Assembly: GCA_035690065.1 (NCBI GenBank)
Contig: DASSKW010000117.1
Coordinates: forward strand, 1 to 39,204
From: DASSKW01 sp035690065
GTDB taxonomy: Bacteria; Pseudomonadota; Gammaproteobacteria; Natronospirales; REEB76
Length of the DNA: 39,204 nucleotides
Direction: 5' to 3'
A program made the translations under genes and the position numbers. A model generated the notes under the pieces. That model was not told the origin of the DNA. It saw only the letters and a list, made by a program, of their open reading frames with translations, and searched no databases. Of the stretch, positions 23,538 through 31,167 are shown one piece after another. Position 1 is the stretch's first letter. The number at the start of each line of letters is the position of its first letter.

Positions 23538-23592
23538 GACAAACGGATTGTCGGATTATGCCGGGGATGTTAGGCAGGATGACGGGTGAAGG

Positions 23593-24465
23593 TCAATGTC
23601 TCACGCCGGGCTTCACTGGCTGCACGTCGGCCGCGAACAGCACCTGCACATCCACCGAATCGAAATCATACTGCCGCGCACAAAATTCGCACTCCACGTG
23701 CACGTTGCCCTGTTCCCGGATGATGCCCTGCACTTCATCCCGCCCAAGACTGCGCAGTGTCGCTTCGATGCGCTCCCGTGAACACTGGCAACGGAATGAT
23801 ACCGGCGCCGGTTCAAATAACCTCACATCATCTTCATTATAAAGACGGTGCAACACCTGTTCGGCGGACAGCTCACTCAATTCCTGATCGGTGATAGTAT
23901 CGGCCAGCACCGTAACATGCTGCCAGGCATCCGGTTCGCGCTCGCGGTCCGGCATCAACTGCAACAACAATCCCGCTGCGCTGGTTTCGCCTGCTGACAA
24001 CCACAGCCGTGTCGGCAGCTGTTCGGAACGGACGAAGTAGTTTTCCAGTGACGCCGCCAATGTGTCGCCTTCCAGCGGCACGATGCTCTGGTAACGTTCG
24101 CCGTTGCCCGCCTGCTCGATCGTCAACACCAGTTTGCCGTCACCGACCAGTGCAGCGAGACCTGCGTCAGGCAATTCACCGTGCCAGCGTGCCAGCCCGC
24201 GCAGTTGCAACTGGCTGGTGCATTGCACCACCAGCAGGTGTACCGGGCCGCCGCCCTGGATCTGCAGGGTGATGCTACCTTCGTATTTGAGCGTCGCCGA
24301 CAACAAGGCCGTCGCTGCCATCGCCTGGCCGAGCACGGCACGCACCGGCGCCGGATAATCCTGGCGCTCCAGCACCGCGCGCCAACTGGCGTCCAGATGC
24401 ACATGACGACCCTGCACCGGCAGATGCTCGAAGATGAAGCGCCGCAATGAATCGTGTTCCGGCAT
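23593..24465 (-). CDS. hslO: Redox-regulated chaperone Hsp33
   Basis: Hsp33 is a cytoplasmic holdase activated by oxidation and unfolding. The zinc switch is present as CQC near residue 233 and CEFC near 265 (CxC...CxxC). The N-terminus MPEHDSLRRFIFEHLPVQGR aligns with the family, so I start at the ATG at 24465 (290 residues) instead of an ATG 13 residues earlier. The conserved GQAMAATALLSATLKYEGSI segment follows. It lies alone on the minus strand, downstream of a repeat patch, with no clear promoter visible. Confidence 0.96.
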   Translation of the reverse strand: MPEHDSLRRFIFEHLPVQGRHVHLDASWRAVLERQDYPAPVRAVLGQAMAATALLSATLKYEGSITLQIQGGGPVHLLVVQCTSQLQLRGLARWHGELPDAGLAALVGDGKLVLTIEQAGNGERYQSIVPLEGDTLAASLENYFVRSEQLPTRLWLSAGETSAAGLLLQLMPDREREPDAWQHVTVLADTITDQELSELSAEQVLHRLYNEDDVRLFEPAPVSFRCQCSRERIEATLRSLGRDEVQGIIREQGNVHVECEFCARQYDFDSVDVQVLFAADVQPVKPGVRH

Positions 24466-24504
24466 GGGGGTCCGTGATGGTTGAGATAAGGATATGTTCA
24501 GCAT

Positions 24505-24802
24505 GCGGCTCTAGATGGAGCCACCCCGGCGCTATTTCAAGGGCTACCCCGAGGGTGCCAGTACTCGAAATCGGTCAGAGCCTGGCAGCATAGCGATAAA
24601 GTATTCCCGACCGCAACCAGCCATATTTCGGGATTGCTTCGCTACGCTCGCAATGACTGACAAAAACAATGTCATTGCGAGGAACGTGATAACCGGCATA
24701 ACCAGTGTCATTGCGAGGAACGGAGTGACGAAGCAATCTCGGGGTTGACTCCCGCCACGCTGCTCTCGCGGCCGAAGACTCGTCCGCGTGCGATGACCGA
24801 AA
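24505..24802. repeat. Second repeat patch with GATTGCTTCG/CATTGCGAGG palindrome
   Basis: At 24631-24740 the sequence runs GGATTGCTTCGCTACG CTCGCAATGAC, then GTCATTGCGAGGAACG twice (about 24671 and 24707), then GACGAAGCAATC: a composite palindrome of the same family as 1264-1446. Upstream, ATTTCAAGGGCTACCCC (24534-24550) echoes 20467-20482. No gene is supported here. The patch ends just before the C-terminal remnant of the GIY-YIG gene. Confidence 0.7.
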
Positions 24803-25098
24803 TCACAGTATCTCCTCATAGAGATCACGCCACTCAGGGTTCGATCCATTTATTATCAAATCCAGTTTGCGTTTCGGGAACCTGCTTTAATCTGCTTTTC
24901 TCGTGAAATAGCGGCCTCTGGACAATCAGCAATTTCAAAATAAACAAGTTTCGTTACATTATAGCGTTTTGTAAATCCGTCTATTAATTTGCTCTTGTGC
25001 TCATAAACTCTGCGCACAAGGTTGTTGGTAACCCCGGTGTATAAAACCCTGTTGTGCTGATTGGTGGCAATATAGACGTAATACCGTCTTGACTCCAT
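24803..25098 (-). pseudogene. Frameshifted GIY-YIG endonuclease gene
   Basis: The first 80 codons encode a short GIY-YIG protein: YYVYIATNQHNRVLYTGVTN, an Arg in NLVRRVYEHK, and REKQIKAGS, typical of the small stand-alone family of about 95-100 residues. The frame then stops at 24856 with an odd tail. The expected C-terminus, KRKLDLIINGSNPEWRDLYE, continues in another frame to a stop at 24803. Loss of one A in the run at 24872-24874 explains the shift, so the gene is a recent pseudogene, a sequencing error or, less likely, recoded. The ATG is one base after the gatB stop, so it rides on the gatCAB transcript. Confidence 0.85.
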
Positions 25099-25099
25099 C

Positions 25100-26536
25100 T
25101 CACCCCGCCAGCTTCTTCTTCAGCAGATCGTTAAGCTGCTGCGGGTTGGCCTTGCCCTGGGTCGCCTTCATCGCCTGACCGACAAAGAACCCGAACAGCT
25201 TGTCCTTGCCACCGCGATAATCGGCCAGTTGCTGCGGATTGTCCGCGATCACCTTGTCGATGACCTGTTCCAGCGCCGAGCTGTCGGTGATCTGCTTGAG
25301 ACCCTTGTGCTCGATCACGTTGTCTGCGTCGCCCTCGCCTGCCCACATCGCTTCGAACACTTCCTTGGCGAGCTTGCCGGAGATGGTGTTATCCAGGATG
25401 CGCTTCAACAAGCCGGCAAGCATCGTGACGCTGACCGGACTCTGTGCCAATTCGCGGTTGTCCTTGTTGAGCGCCGCCGACAGTTCACCCATCACCCAGT
25501 TGGCCACCAGTTTGGGATCGCTGCCGACTGCCTTGACCACGGCTTCGTAATAGTCGGCGAGTTCACGGCTCGTGGTAAGCACGCCGGCGTCGTACGCGGA
25601 GAGTCCGTACTGGGTAACGAAACGTTGCCGTTTCTGATCCGGCAGTTCCGGCAAGGTCTGTTTCACATCGCTGATGAAATCGGCGGCAATCTCCAACGGC
25701 AACAGATCCGGATCGGGGAAGTAACGGTAATCGTTGGCTTCTTCCTTGCTGCGCATGGAACGGGTCTCGTTCTTCTTCGAATCGTAGAGCCGGGTCTCCT
25801 GAACCACCTTGCCGCCACCTTCGAGCAGCTCGATCTGGCGTTCGACCTCATAATTGATGGCTTTCTCGACGAAATGAAACGAGTTGATATTCTTCAACTC
25901 GGCGCGGGTACCAAATTTTGCTTCCCCCTTGCGTCGTATCGAGACGTTGGCATCGCAGCGAAATGAGCCTTCCTGCATGTTGCCGTCGCAGATCTCGAGA
26001 TAGCGCACCAGCGAATGGATCTTCTTCATGTAGGCGACGGCTTCCTTCGCCGAGCGCATATCCGGTTCGGAGACGATCTCCAGCAGCGGCGTGCCGGCCC
26101 GATTCAGATCGATGCCGGACAGGCCCTGAAAATCCTCGTGCAACGATTTGCCCGCATCCTCTTCCAGGTGCGCGCGGGTCACGCCAATGCGCTTGCTGCT
26201 ACCGTCCTCAAGTTCGATCTCGACGCTGCCCTTGCCGACCACCGGCAATTCGTACTGGCTGATCTGATAGCCTTTCGGGAGATCAGGATAGAAATAATTC
26301 TTGCGCGCGAACACCGAACGCCCCGAGATCTGCGCGTTGACGGCGAGTCCGAACTTCACCGCCATGCGCACCGCTTCCTTGTTAAGCACCGGCAATACGC
26401 CCGGATAACCGAGGTCCACCAGGCAGGCCTGGGTGTTCGGCGTAGCGCCATAAGCGGTGGCCGCACCCGAGAAGATCTTGCTTTGGGTGGCAAGCTGAGC
26501 GTGGATCTCAAGACCGATGACTGTTTCCCATTCCAT
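25100..26536 (-). CDS. gatB: Asp/Glu-tRNA amidotransferase subunit B
   Basis: GatB binds the mischarged tRNA and phosphorylates its carboxylate before amidation. The N-terminus MEWETVIGLEIHAQLATQSK is the family signature. The kinase-region stretches KNYFYPDLPKGYQISQYE and HLEEDAGK are present, and the C-terminal YqeY-like tail ends in KANPQQLNDLLKKKL. I choose the ATG at 26536 (478 residues); an ATG two codons earlier (26542) and a TTG at 26551 are in frame. It follows gatA by 28 bases in the operon gatC-gatA-gatB. Confidence 0.97.
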   Translation of the reverse strand: MEWETVIGLEIHAQLATQSKIFSGAATAYGATPNTQACLVDLGYPGVLPVLNKEAVRMAVKFGLAVNAQISGRSVFARKNYFYPDLPKGYQISQYELPVVGKGSVEIELEDGSSKRIGVTRAHLEEDAGKSLHEDFQGLSGIDLNRAGTPLLEIVSEPDMRSAKEAVAYMKKIHSLVRYLEICDGNMQEGSFRCDANVSIRRKGEAKFGTRAELKNINSFHFVEKAINYEVERQIELLEGGGKVVQETRLYDSKKNETRSMRSKEEANDYRYFPDPDLLPLEIAADFISDVKQTLPELPDQKRQRFVTQYGLSAYDAGVLTTSRELADYYEAVVKAVGSDPKLVANWVMGELSAALNKDNRELAQSPVSVTMLAGLLKRILDNTISGKLAKEVFEAMWAGEGDADNVIEHKGLKQITDSSALEQVIDKVIADNPQQLADYRGGKDKLFGFFVGQAMKATQGKANPQQLNDLLKKKLAG

Positions 26537-26564
26537 GTTCATTTCTCGCAAATCGATGTAGGGC

Positions 26565-28019
26565 TCAGGCGAAGGCCGCCGGGCGGTGTGTGTGCCAATC
26601 GGTCTCGCGCTGATACTGGTGCGCGGCCGCCAGCATGCGGGCCTCGTCGAAATAATTGCCGATGATCTGCAAGCCCACCGGCAATTTATCCACGAAGCCC
26701 ATCGGCAGCGACATCCCGGGCAACCCGGCGAGGTTCACGCCGTTGGCGTAGATATCGTTCAGATACATGGTGACCGGATCGTCGGTCTTCTCGCCCAGGC
26801 CGAAGGCGGGCGTCGGCGTGGTCGGCCCCATGATCACGTCCACCTGCTTGAAGGCATCGAGGAAATCCTGCCGGATCAGGCTGCGGGTCTTATGCGCCTT
26901 CAGATAATAGGCATCGTAATAACCGGCCGACAATACATAGGTGCCGGTCATGATGCGGCGCTTCACTTCGGCACCGAAGCCTTCGCCGCGCGAACGGGTG
27001 TACAGATCCATCAAGTCAACGGGGTTCTCGCAACGGTAACCGAAGCGCACACCGTCGAAGCGCGACAGATTCGAGGAACACTCCGCCGGCGCCACGACGT
27101 AATAAGTCGGCACCGACAACCAGAAGTTCGGCAGGCTGATCTCGTGCACGGTGGCACCGAGCTTCTTGTACACCTCAAGTGCGGCATGTACCGCGTCGCC
27201 GACCCGCGCGTCCAATCCCTTGTCGAAAAATTCCTTCGGCAAGCCGATACGCAGACCCTTGAGTGACTGGTCGAGCCCGGCGACATAATCGGGTACCGGT
27301 TTGTCCATGCAGGTGGAATCGCGCTCGTCGAAACCGGCGATCGCGCTCATCAGCATCGCGGCATCTTCCGCGGTGCAGGTGATCACGCCGGCCTGATCGA
27401 GACTCGAAGCGAACGCGATCATGCCGTAACGCGACACGCGCCCGTAAGTCGGCTTGATGCCGGTGAGTCCGGTAAGCGCAGCCGGCTGCCGGATCGAACC
27501 GCCGGTGTCGGTGCCGGTCGCGGCCGGCGCCATGCGTGCGGCGACCGCCGCCGCAGAACCGCCGGACGATCCACCGGGTACCTTGGTGATATCCCAGGGA
27601 TTCTTCACCGGACCGTACCAACTGGTCTCGTTCGATGAGCCCATCGCAAACTCGTCCATGTTGGTCTTGCCCAGCATCACGGTACCGGCGCGTTTCAATC
27701 GCTCCACGATAGCTGCGTCGTAAGGTGCGACGAAGTTGTCGAGCATCTTCGAACCGCAACTGGTCTTGACGCCTTGCGTGCAGAAGATATCTTTCTGCGC
27801 GATCGGCAAGCCGGTCAACGGCCCGGCCTCGCCTTTGGCGATACGCTGATCGGCTGCGCGCGCTGCCGCCAATGCCTGTTCCTGCAACACCGTGATGAAG
27901 GCATTGAGTTCCGGATTGAAGCGCTCGATACGTGCCAGATAGGCGCGGGCCAGTTCTTCGCTGGAAAATTTGCGCGCTTTCAGGTCACGCGCCAGTTCAG
28001 CCAGGGTTTTGTTATGCAT
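26565..28019 (-). CDS. gatA: Asp/Glu-tRNA amidotransferase subunit A
   Basis: GatA is the glutaminase of the amidotransferase and belongs to the amidase-signature family. The catalytic triad is visible: Lys76 in PIAQKDIF, cis-Ser151 in PGGSSGGSAAA and nucleophile Ser175 in DTGGSIRQPA. The ATG at 28019 (MHNKTLAELA, 484 residues) matches the family length; an in-frame TTG five codons upstream is less likely. Ammonia made here is channelled to GatB. It lies 67 bases after gatC. Confidence 0.97.
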   Translation of the reverse strand: MHNKTLAELARDLKARKFSSEELARAYLARIERFNPELNAFITVLQEQALAAARAADQRIAKGEAGPLTGLPIAQKDIFCTQGVKTSCGSKMLDNFVAPYDAAIVERLKRAGTVMLGKTNMDEFAMGSSNETSWYGPVKNPWDITKVPGGSSGGSAAAVAARMAPAATGTDTGGSIRQPAALTGLTGIKPTYGRVSRYGMIAFASSLDQAGVITCTAEDAAMLMSAIAGFDERDSTCMDKPVPDYVAGLDQSLKGLRIGLPKEFFDKGLDARVGDAVHAALEVYKKLGATVHEISLPNFWLSVPTYYVVAPAECSSNLSRFDGVRFGYRCENPVDLMDLYTRSRGEGFGAEVKRRIMTGTYVLSAGYYDAYYLKAHKTRSLIRQDFLDAFKQVDVIMGPTTPTPAFGLGEKTDDPVTMYLNDIYANGVNLAGLPGMSLPMGFVDKLPVGLQIIGNYFDEARMLAAAHQYQRETDWHTHRPAAFA

Positions 28020-28086
28020 GATGTCGATCTTCAAGAAAAGTAATGACAGATAGTGCGGTGTGCCGCCTGCTCGGGTATCCGGGTGC

Positions 28087-28374
28087 TTATTCGATCACCT
28101 TGGGCACCAGATACAGGCCGGCTTCGACCTGCGGCGCATTCTGCTGGTAAAGCTCGCGCTGGTCGGTCTCGCTGACCCGGTCGGGGCGCAGCCGCTGGCT
28201 CATCTCCAGGGGATGGGCCATGGGCGCGACGCCGTCGGTCTCGGCGCGCTCCAGCTGCGCCACGAACTCGAGGATATTGGACAAAGTCCGGGCATAGACC
28301 GGGATATCCTGGTCGCTGATGGACAGGCGCGCGAGGCGCGCGATGCTTTTGACGTCGTCTGGACTGAGCGACAT
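28087..28374 (-). CDS. gatC: Asp/Glu-tRNA amidotransferase subunit C
   Basis: A 95-residue GatC, the small subunit that wraps around GatA and stabilises the complex. It has the typical N-terminal LSPDDVKSIARLARLSISD helix and the C-terminal RPDRVSETDQRELYQQNAP...GLYLVPKVIE. A GGAGAG ribosome site precedes the ATG. It is first in the gatCAB operon and divergent from mreB across 139 bases, an arrangement also known from pseudomonads. Confidence 0.96.
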   Translation of the reverse strand: MSLSPDDVKSIARLARLSISDQDIPVYARTLSNILEFVAQLERAETDGVAPMAHPLEMSQRLRPDRVSETDQRELYQQNAPQVEAGLYLVPKVIE

Positions 28375-28441
28375 GCTTCTCTCCGCTGGATTGCTCCGGA
28401 TAAAACTCCCGGAAATTCCGTAAATTATGGCACAAACCGGC

Positions 28442-28470
28442 TTGCCGCCGCTGCCTGCCGTTGCTAGAGT
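28442..28470 (+). promoter_or_regulatory. Sigma-70-like promoter for mreB
   Basis: TTGCCG (28442-28447), exactly 17 bases, then TAGAGT (28465-28470), 44 bases before the mreB ATG in the divergent gap with gatC. It is the best promoter candidate for the long cell-shape cluster. Confidence 0.5.
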
Positions 28471-28513
28471 AGTGCGCTAACTCTCCTCCTCGGCCCCATT
28501 CAAAAATAAAGCC

Positions 28514-29557
28514 ATGTTCAAGAACCTGCGCGGATTCTTCTCGACCGACCTGTCCATCGACCTGGGTACTGCCAACACACTCATTTACATGCGTGGCAAG
28601 GGCATCATCCTGAATGAGCCCTCGGTCGTGGCGATCCGCGAAGAAGTTGGCCGTGGCAACAAGGTTATCGAAAACTACGGCCAGGACGCCAAGCGCATGC
28701 TGGGCCGGACCCCGGGCAACATCATGGCAGTGCGGCCGATGAAGGACGGCGTGATCGCCGATTTCACGCTCACCGAGCAGATGCTCAAGCACTTCATCAA
28801 GAAAGCCCACGGCAACCGTTACTTCCGGCCGACGCCGCGGGTGCTGGTCTGCGTGCCATACGGCGCGACCCAGGTCGAACGCCGCGCGATCCGCGAATCC
28901 TGCCTCAATGCCGGTGCGCGCAAGGTATACCTTATAGAAGAGCCGATGGCGGCGGCGATCGGCGCCGGCCTGCCGGTGCATGAAGCCAAGGGTTCGATGG
29001 TGCTCGACATCGGCGGTGGCACCTCCGAAGTGGCGGTGATCTCGCTCAATGGCATCGTCTATGCCGCTTCGGTCCGCATCGGCGGCGACAAGTTCGACGA
29101 AGCGATTATCGGCTACATCCGCCGCAATTACGGCACCCTGATCGGCGAAGCGACTGCCGAACGCATCAAACATGAGATCGGCTCGGCTTATCCCGGCAAG
29201 GAATTGATGGAACTGGAAGTCAAAGGCCGCAACCTCTCGGAAGGCGTACCGCGCAGCTTCGTGCTGAACAGCAACGAGATCCTGGAAGCGCTGCAGGAGC
29301 CATTGGCCGGCATCGTCGGCGCGGTCAAGGCTGCACTGGAACAGACTCCGCCGGAACTCGGTTCGGACGTAGCCACCAACGGTATCGTGCTGACCGGCGG
29401 CGGCGCGCTGCTCAAGGACATCGACCGCCTGCTGCGGGAAGAGACTGGTTTGCCGGTGGTGCTTTCGGACGATCCGCTCACCTGCGTGGCACGCGGCGGC
29501 GGCAAGGTGCTCGAACTCATTGATGAGTTTGGTCCGGAAACCTTCGCCGTCGAATGA
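28514..29557 (+). CDS. mreB: Rod-shape actin homologue MreB
   Basis: MreB polymerises under the inner membrane and positions the elongation machinery. The 347 residues include the phosphate-1 motif DLGTANTLIYMRG, the phosphate-2 motif LDIGGGTSEVAVISL and the adenosine motif TGGGALLKDIDRLL. The N-terminal amphipathic start MFKNLRGFFSTD is typical of gammaproteobacterial MreB and binds membrane. It opens a cluster that runs through mreC, mreD, mrdA, rodA, mltB, rlpA and dacA. Confidence 0.98.
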   Translation: MFKNLRGFFSTDLSIDLGTANTLIYMRGKGIILNEPSVVAIREEVGRGNKVIENYGQDAKRMLGRTPGNIMAVRPMKDGVIADFTLTEQMLKHFIKKAHGNRYFRPTPRVLVCVPYGATQVERRAIRESCLNAGARKVYLIEEPMAAAIGAGLPVHEAKGSMVLDIGGGTSEVAVISLNGIVYAASVRIGGDKFDEAIIGYIRRNYGTLIGEATAERIKHEIGSAYPGKELMELEVKGRNLSEGVPRSFVLNSNEILEALQEPLAGIVGAVKAALEQTPPELGSDVATNGIVLTGGGALLKDIDRLLREETGLPVVLSDDPLTCVARGGGKVLELIDEFGPETFAVE

Positions 29558-29586
29558 CGGTTCACGCGCTTAACCACATCTTCACC

Positions 29587-29604
29587 TGCCGGTTGCAACC
29601 GGCA
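29587..29604. promoter_or_regulatory. 18-bp perfect palindrome between mreB and mreC
   Basis: TGCCGGTTGCAACCGGCA is fully self-complementary and lies 29 bases after the mreB stop, in the 167-base mreB-mreC gap. As a loopless palindrome it could be a protein-binding site. As RNA it would fold only with a small loop and might help set the higher mreB:mreC ratio through processing. Confidence 0.35.
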
Positions 29605-29724
29605 TGCCCACGCCGGAAAATCACCGGCATGTCTTTTGCTGTCTCGCTCCGAGTCGAGGCTGGTTTGTCGGTCAGCACGCTTCCCATACTCCACCCCAAG
29701 CTTCGGAACGCAGGCTGAAGCCGC

Positions 29725-30651
29725 ATGTTCGCCAGCCGTCAGCGCGCACCTGCTCTGTTCTCCAGCAATCCCGCCGGTACCCTGCGCACCTTGCTGCTGG
29801 TCATCGCCTGCATCGCACTCATGTTTTACGATCACCAGCGTGGCCGGCTCGAGCATGTGCATGCCGCACTCTCGGCACTGGTCTATCCAGTCCAGGTAGC
29901 GGTGGATGCGCCGTATGCACTGGCGGGCTGGGCGCGGGAGAAACTTGCTACCCACATGATGCTGGTGAATGAAAATGCCGCGCTTAAGCAGCAGGAATTG
30001 AAACAGGCGCTACAGCTGCAGCGCCTCGGATCACTGGAACAGGAAAACACACGCCTGCGTTCGCTGATGGGAGCCAGCAAACAGGTCCCGGGCCGGGTGA
30101 TGGTCGCCGAGATGCTGGGCGTGGACCTGGATCCGTTCCGTCACCGCGTGATCATCAACAAAGGCACCGCCGACGGCGTGTTCGATGGCCAGACGCTACT
30201 GGATGCGCAGGGTATTGTCGGGCAGGTCATCCGCACCGACCCGATCTCATCAGAAGTCGCCTTCATCACCGACCCGAGCCAGGCCATCCAGGTGGAGATC
30301 AGCCGTACCGGGCTGCGCACCCTGGTGGTGGGCACCGCCGATGTGAATACGTTGTCGTTGCCCTTTCTCGCCAACAACGCCGATGTGCAGGTCGGCGACA
30401 TTCTGGTCAGTTCCGGATTGGGCGGGCGCTATCCGAAAGGTTACCCGGTCGGTGTCGTCAGACAAGTGATACGGAATCCAGCCGAATCCTTCGCGACGGT
30501 CACGGCGCAACCCTCCGCCGACCTGAACCATGGCCACAACGTGCTGCTGTATTTTCCGGTCGAGACACCGACGCCCCTGGCGAAACCCGAACCGCGCACG
30601 GATAAGAAGACCGAACCGCATAAAGCATCAAAGAAGAAGCGGCGGCCATGA
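29725..30651 (+). CDS. mreC: Rod-shape protein MreC
   Basis: MreC is a bitopic inner-membrane protein whose periplasmic part activates PBP2-RodA. The 308 residues have one membrane segment (about 19-35, TLRTLLLVIACIALMFYD), a coiled coil (about 70-115, with NENAALKQQELKQALQLQRL), then the two beta domains with VIINKGTADGVFDGQ and the conserved SGLGGRYPKGYPVGVV. The C-terminal tail is basic and Pro-rich (KKTEPHKASKKKRRP). Its stop overlaps the mreD ATG as ATGA. Confidence 0.97.
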   Translation: MFASRQRAPALFSSNPAGTLRTLLLVIACIALMFYDHQRGRLEHVHAALSALVYPVQVAVDAPYALAGWAREKLATHMMLVNENAALKQQELKQALQLQRLGSLEQENTRLRSLMGASKQVPGRVMVAEMLGVDLDPFRHRVIINKGTADGVFDGQTLLDAQGIVGQVIRTDPISSEVAFITDPSQAIQVEISRTGLRTLVVGTADVNTLSLPFLANNADVQVGDILVSSGLGGRYPKGYPVGVVRQVIRNPAESFATVTAQPSADLNHGHNVLLYFPVETPTPLAKPEPRTDKKTEPHKASKKKRRP

Positions 30652-31139
30652 GAAGTTCACAGCCACGTCGCGCTTATTGGATCATCATCGTCAGCTATCT
30701 GGTCGCGCTGTTATTGACCATCTGGCCAGTACCGGATTGGGCGGAATCCTTTCGCCCCGCCTGGGTGATGCTGGTGACAGCTTACTGGTGCTTGTTCCTG
30801 CCGCATCGCGTCGGTGTGATCAGTGCGTTCGCAGTCGGCCTGCTGGTGGACACCCTGACCGGCACCCTGCTCGGAGAGCATGCCCTGGCCCTGATCCTGG
30901 TCGCCTGGATAGTGCTGCGCCTGCATCTGCAGATACGCGTCTATCCCTGGTGGCAGCAGACCATCACGGTACTGCTGCTGATGCTCCTCTATACCCTGAT
31001 CCCGTTCTGGGCAGATGGCGTACTGGGTTATACCGGCAGCAGCATCACCCGCTGGCTGCCGGTGCTGACGACTGCAATCCTCTGGCCCTGGGTGATGCAG
31101 GTGCTCGGACGTCTGCAGCAGCGCTATCAGATGAGTTGA
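30648..31139 (+). CDS. mreD: Rod-shape protein MreD
   Basis: A 163-residue polytopic inner-membrane protein with about five membrane segments. It contains the family stretch FRPAWVMLVTAYWCLFLPHR and the GLLVDTLTGTLLGEHAL segment. It is translationally coupled to mreC (ATGA). MreD is part of the elongasome, though its detailed role is less understood than those of MreB and MreC. A 28-base gap separates it from mrdA. Confidence 0.95.
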   Translation: MRSSQPRRAYWIIIVSYLVALLLTIWPVPDWAESFRPAWVMLVTAYWCLFLPHRVGVISAFAVGLLVDTLTGTLLGEHALALILVAWIVLRLHLQIRVYPWWQQTITVLLLMLLYTLIPFWADGVLGYTGSSITRWLPVLTTAILWPWVMQVLGRLQQRYQMS

Positions 31140-31167
31140 TTCGATGCTCACCAGAATCGATTGAAGC

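Noticed and set aside
28031..29173. Open frame of 380 codons on the minus strand across gatC and mreB
   Set aside because: It runs through two well-supported genes on other frames and shows no family feature.
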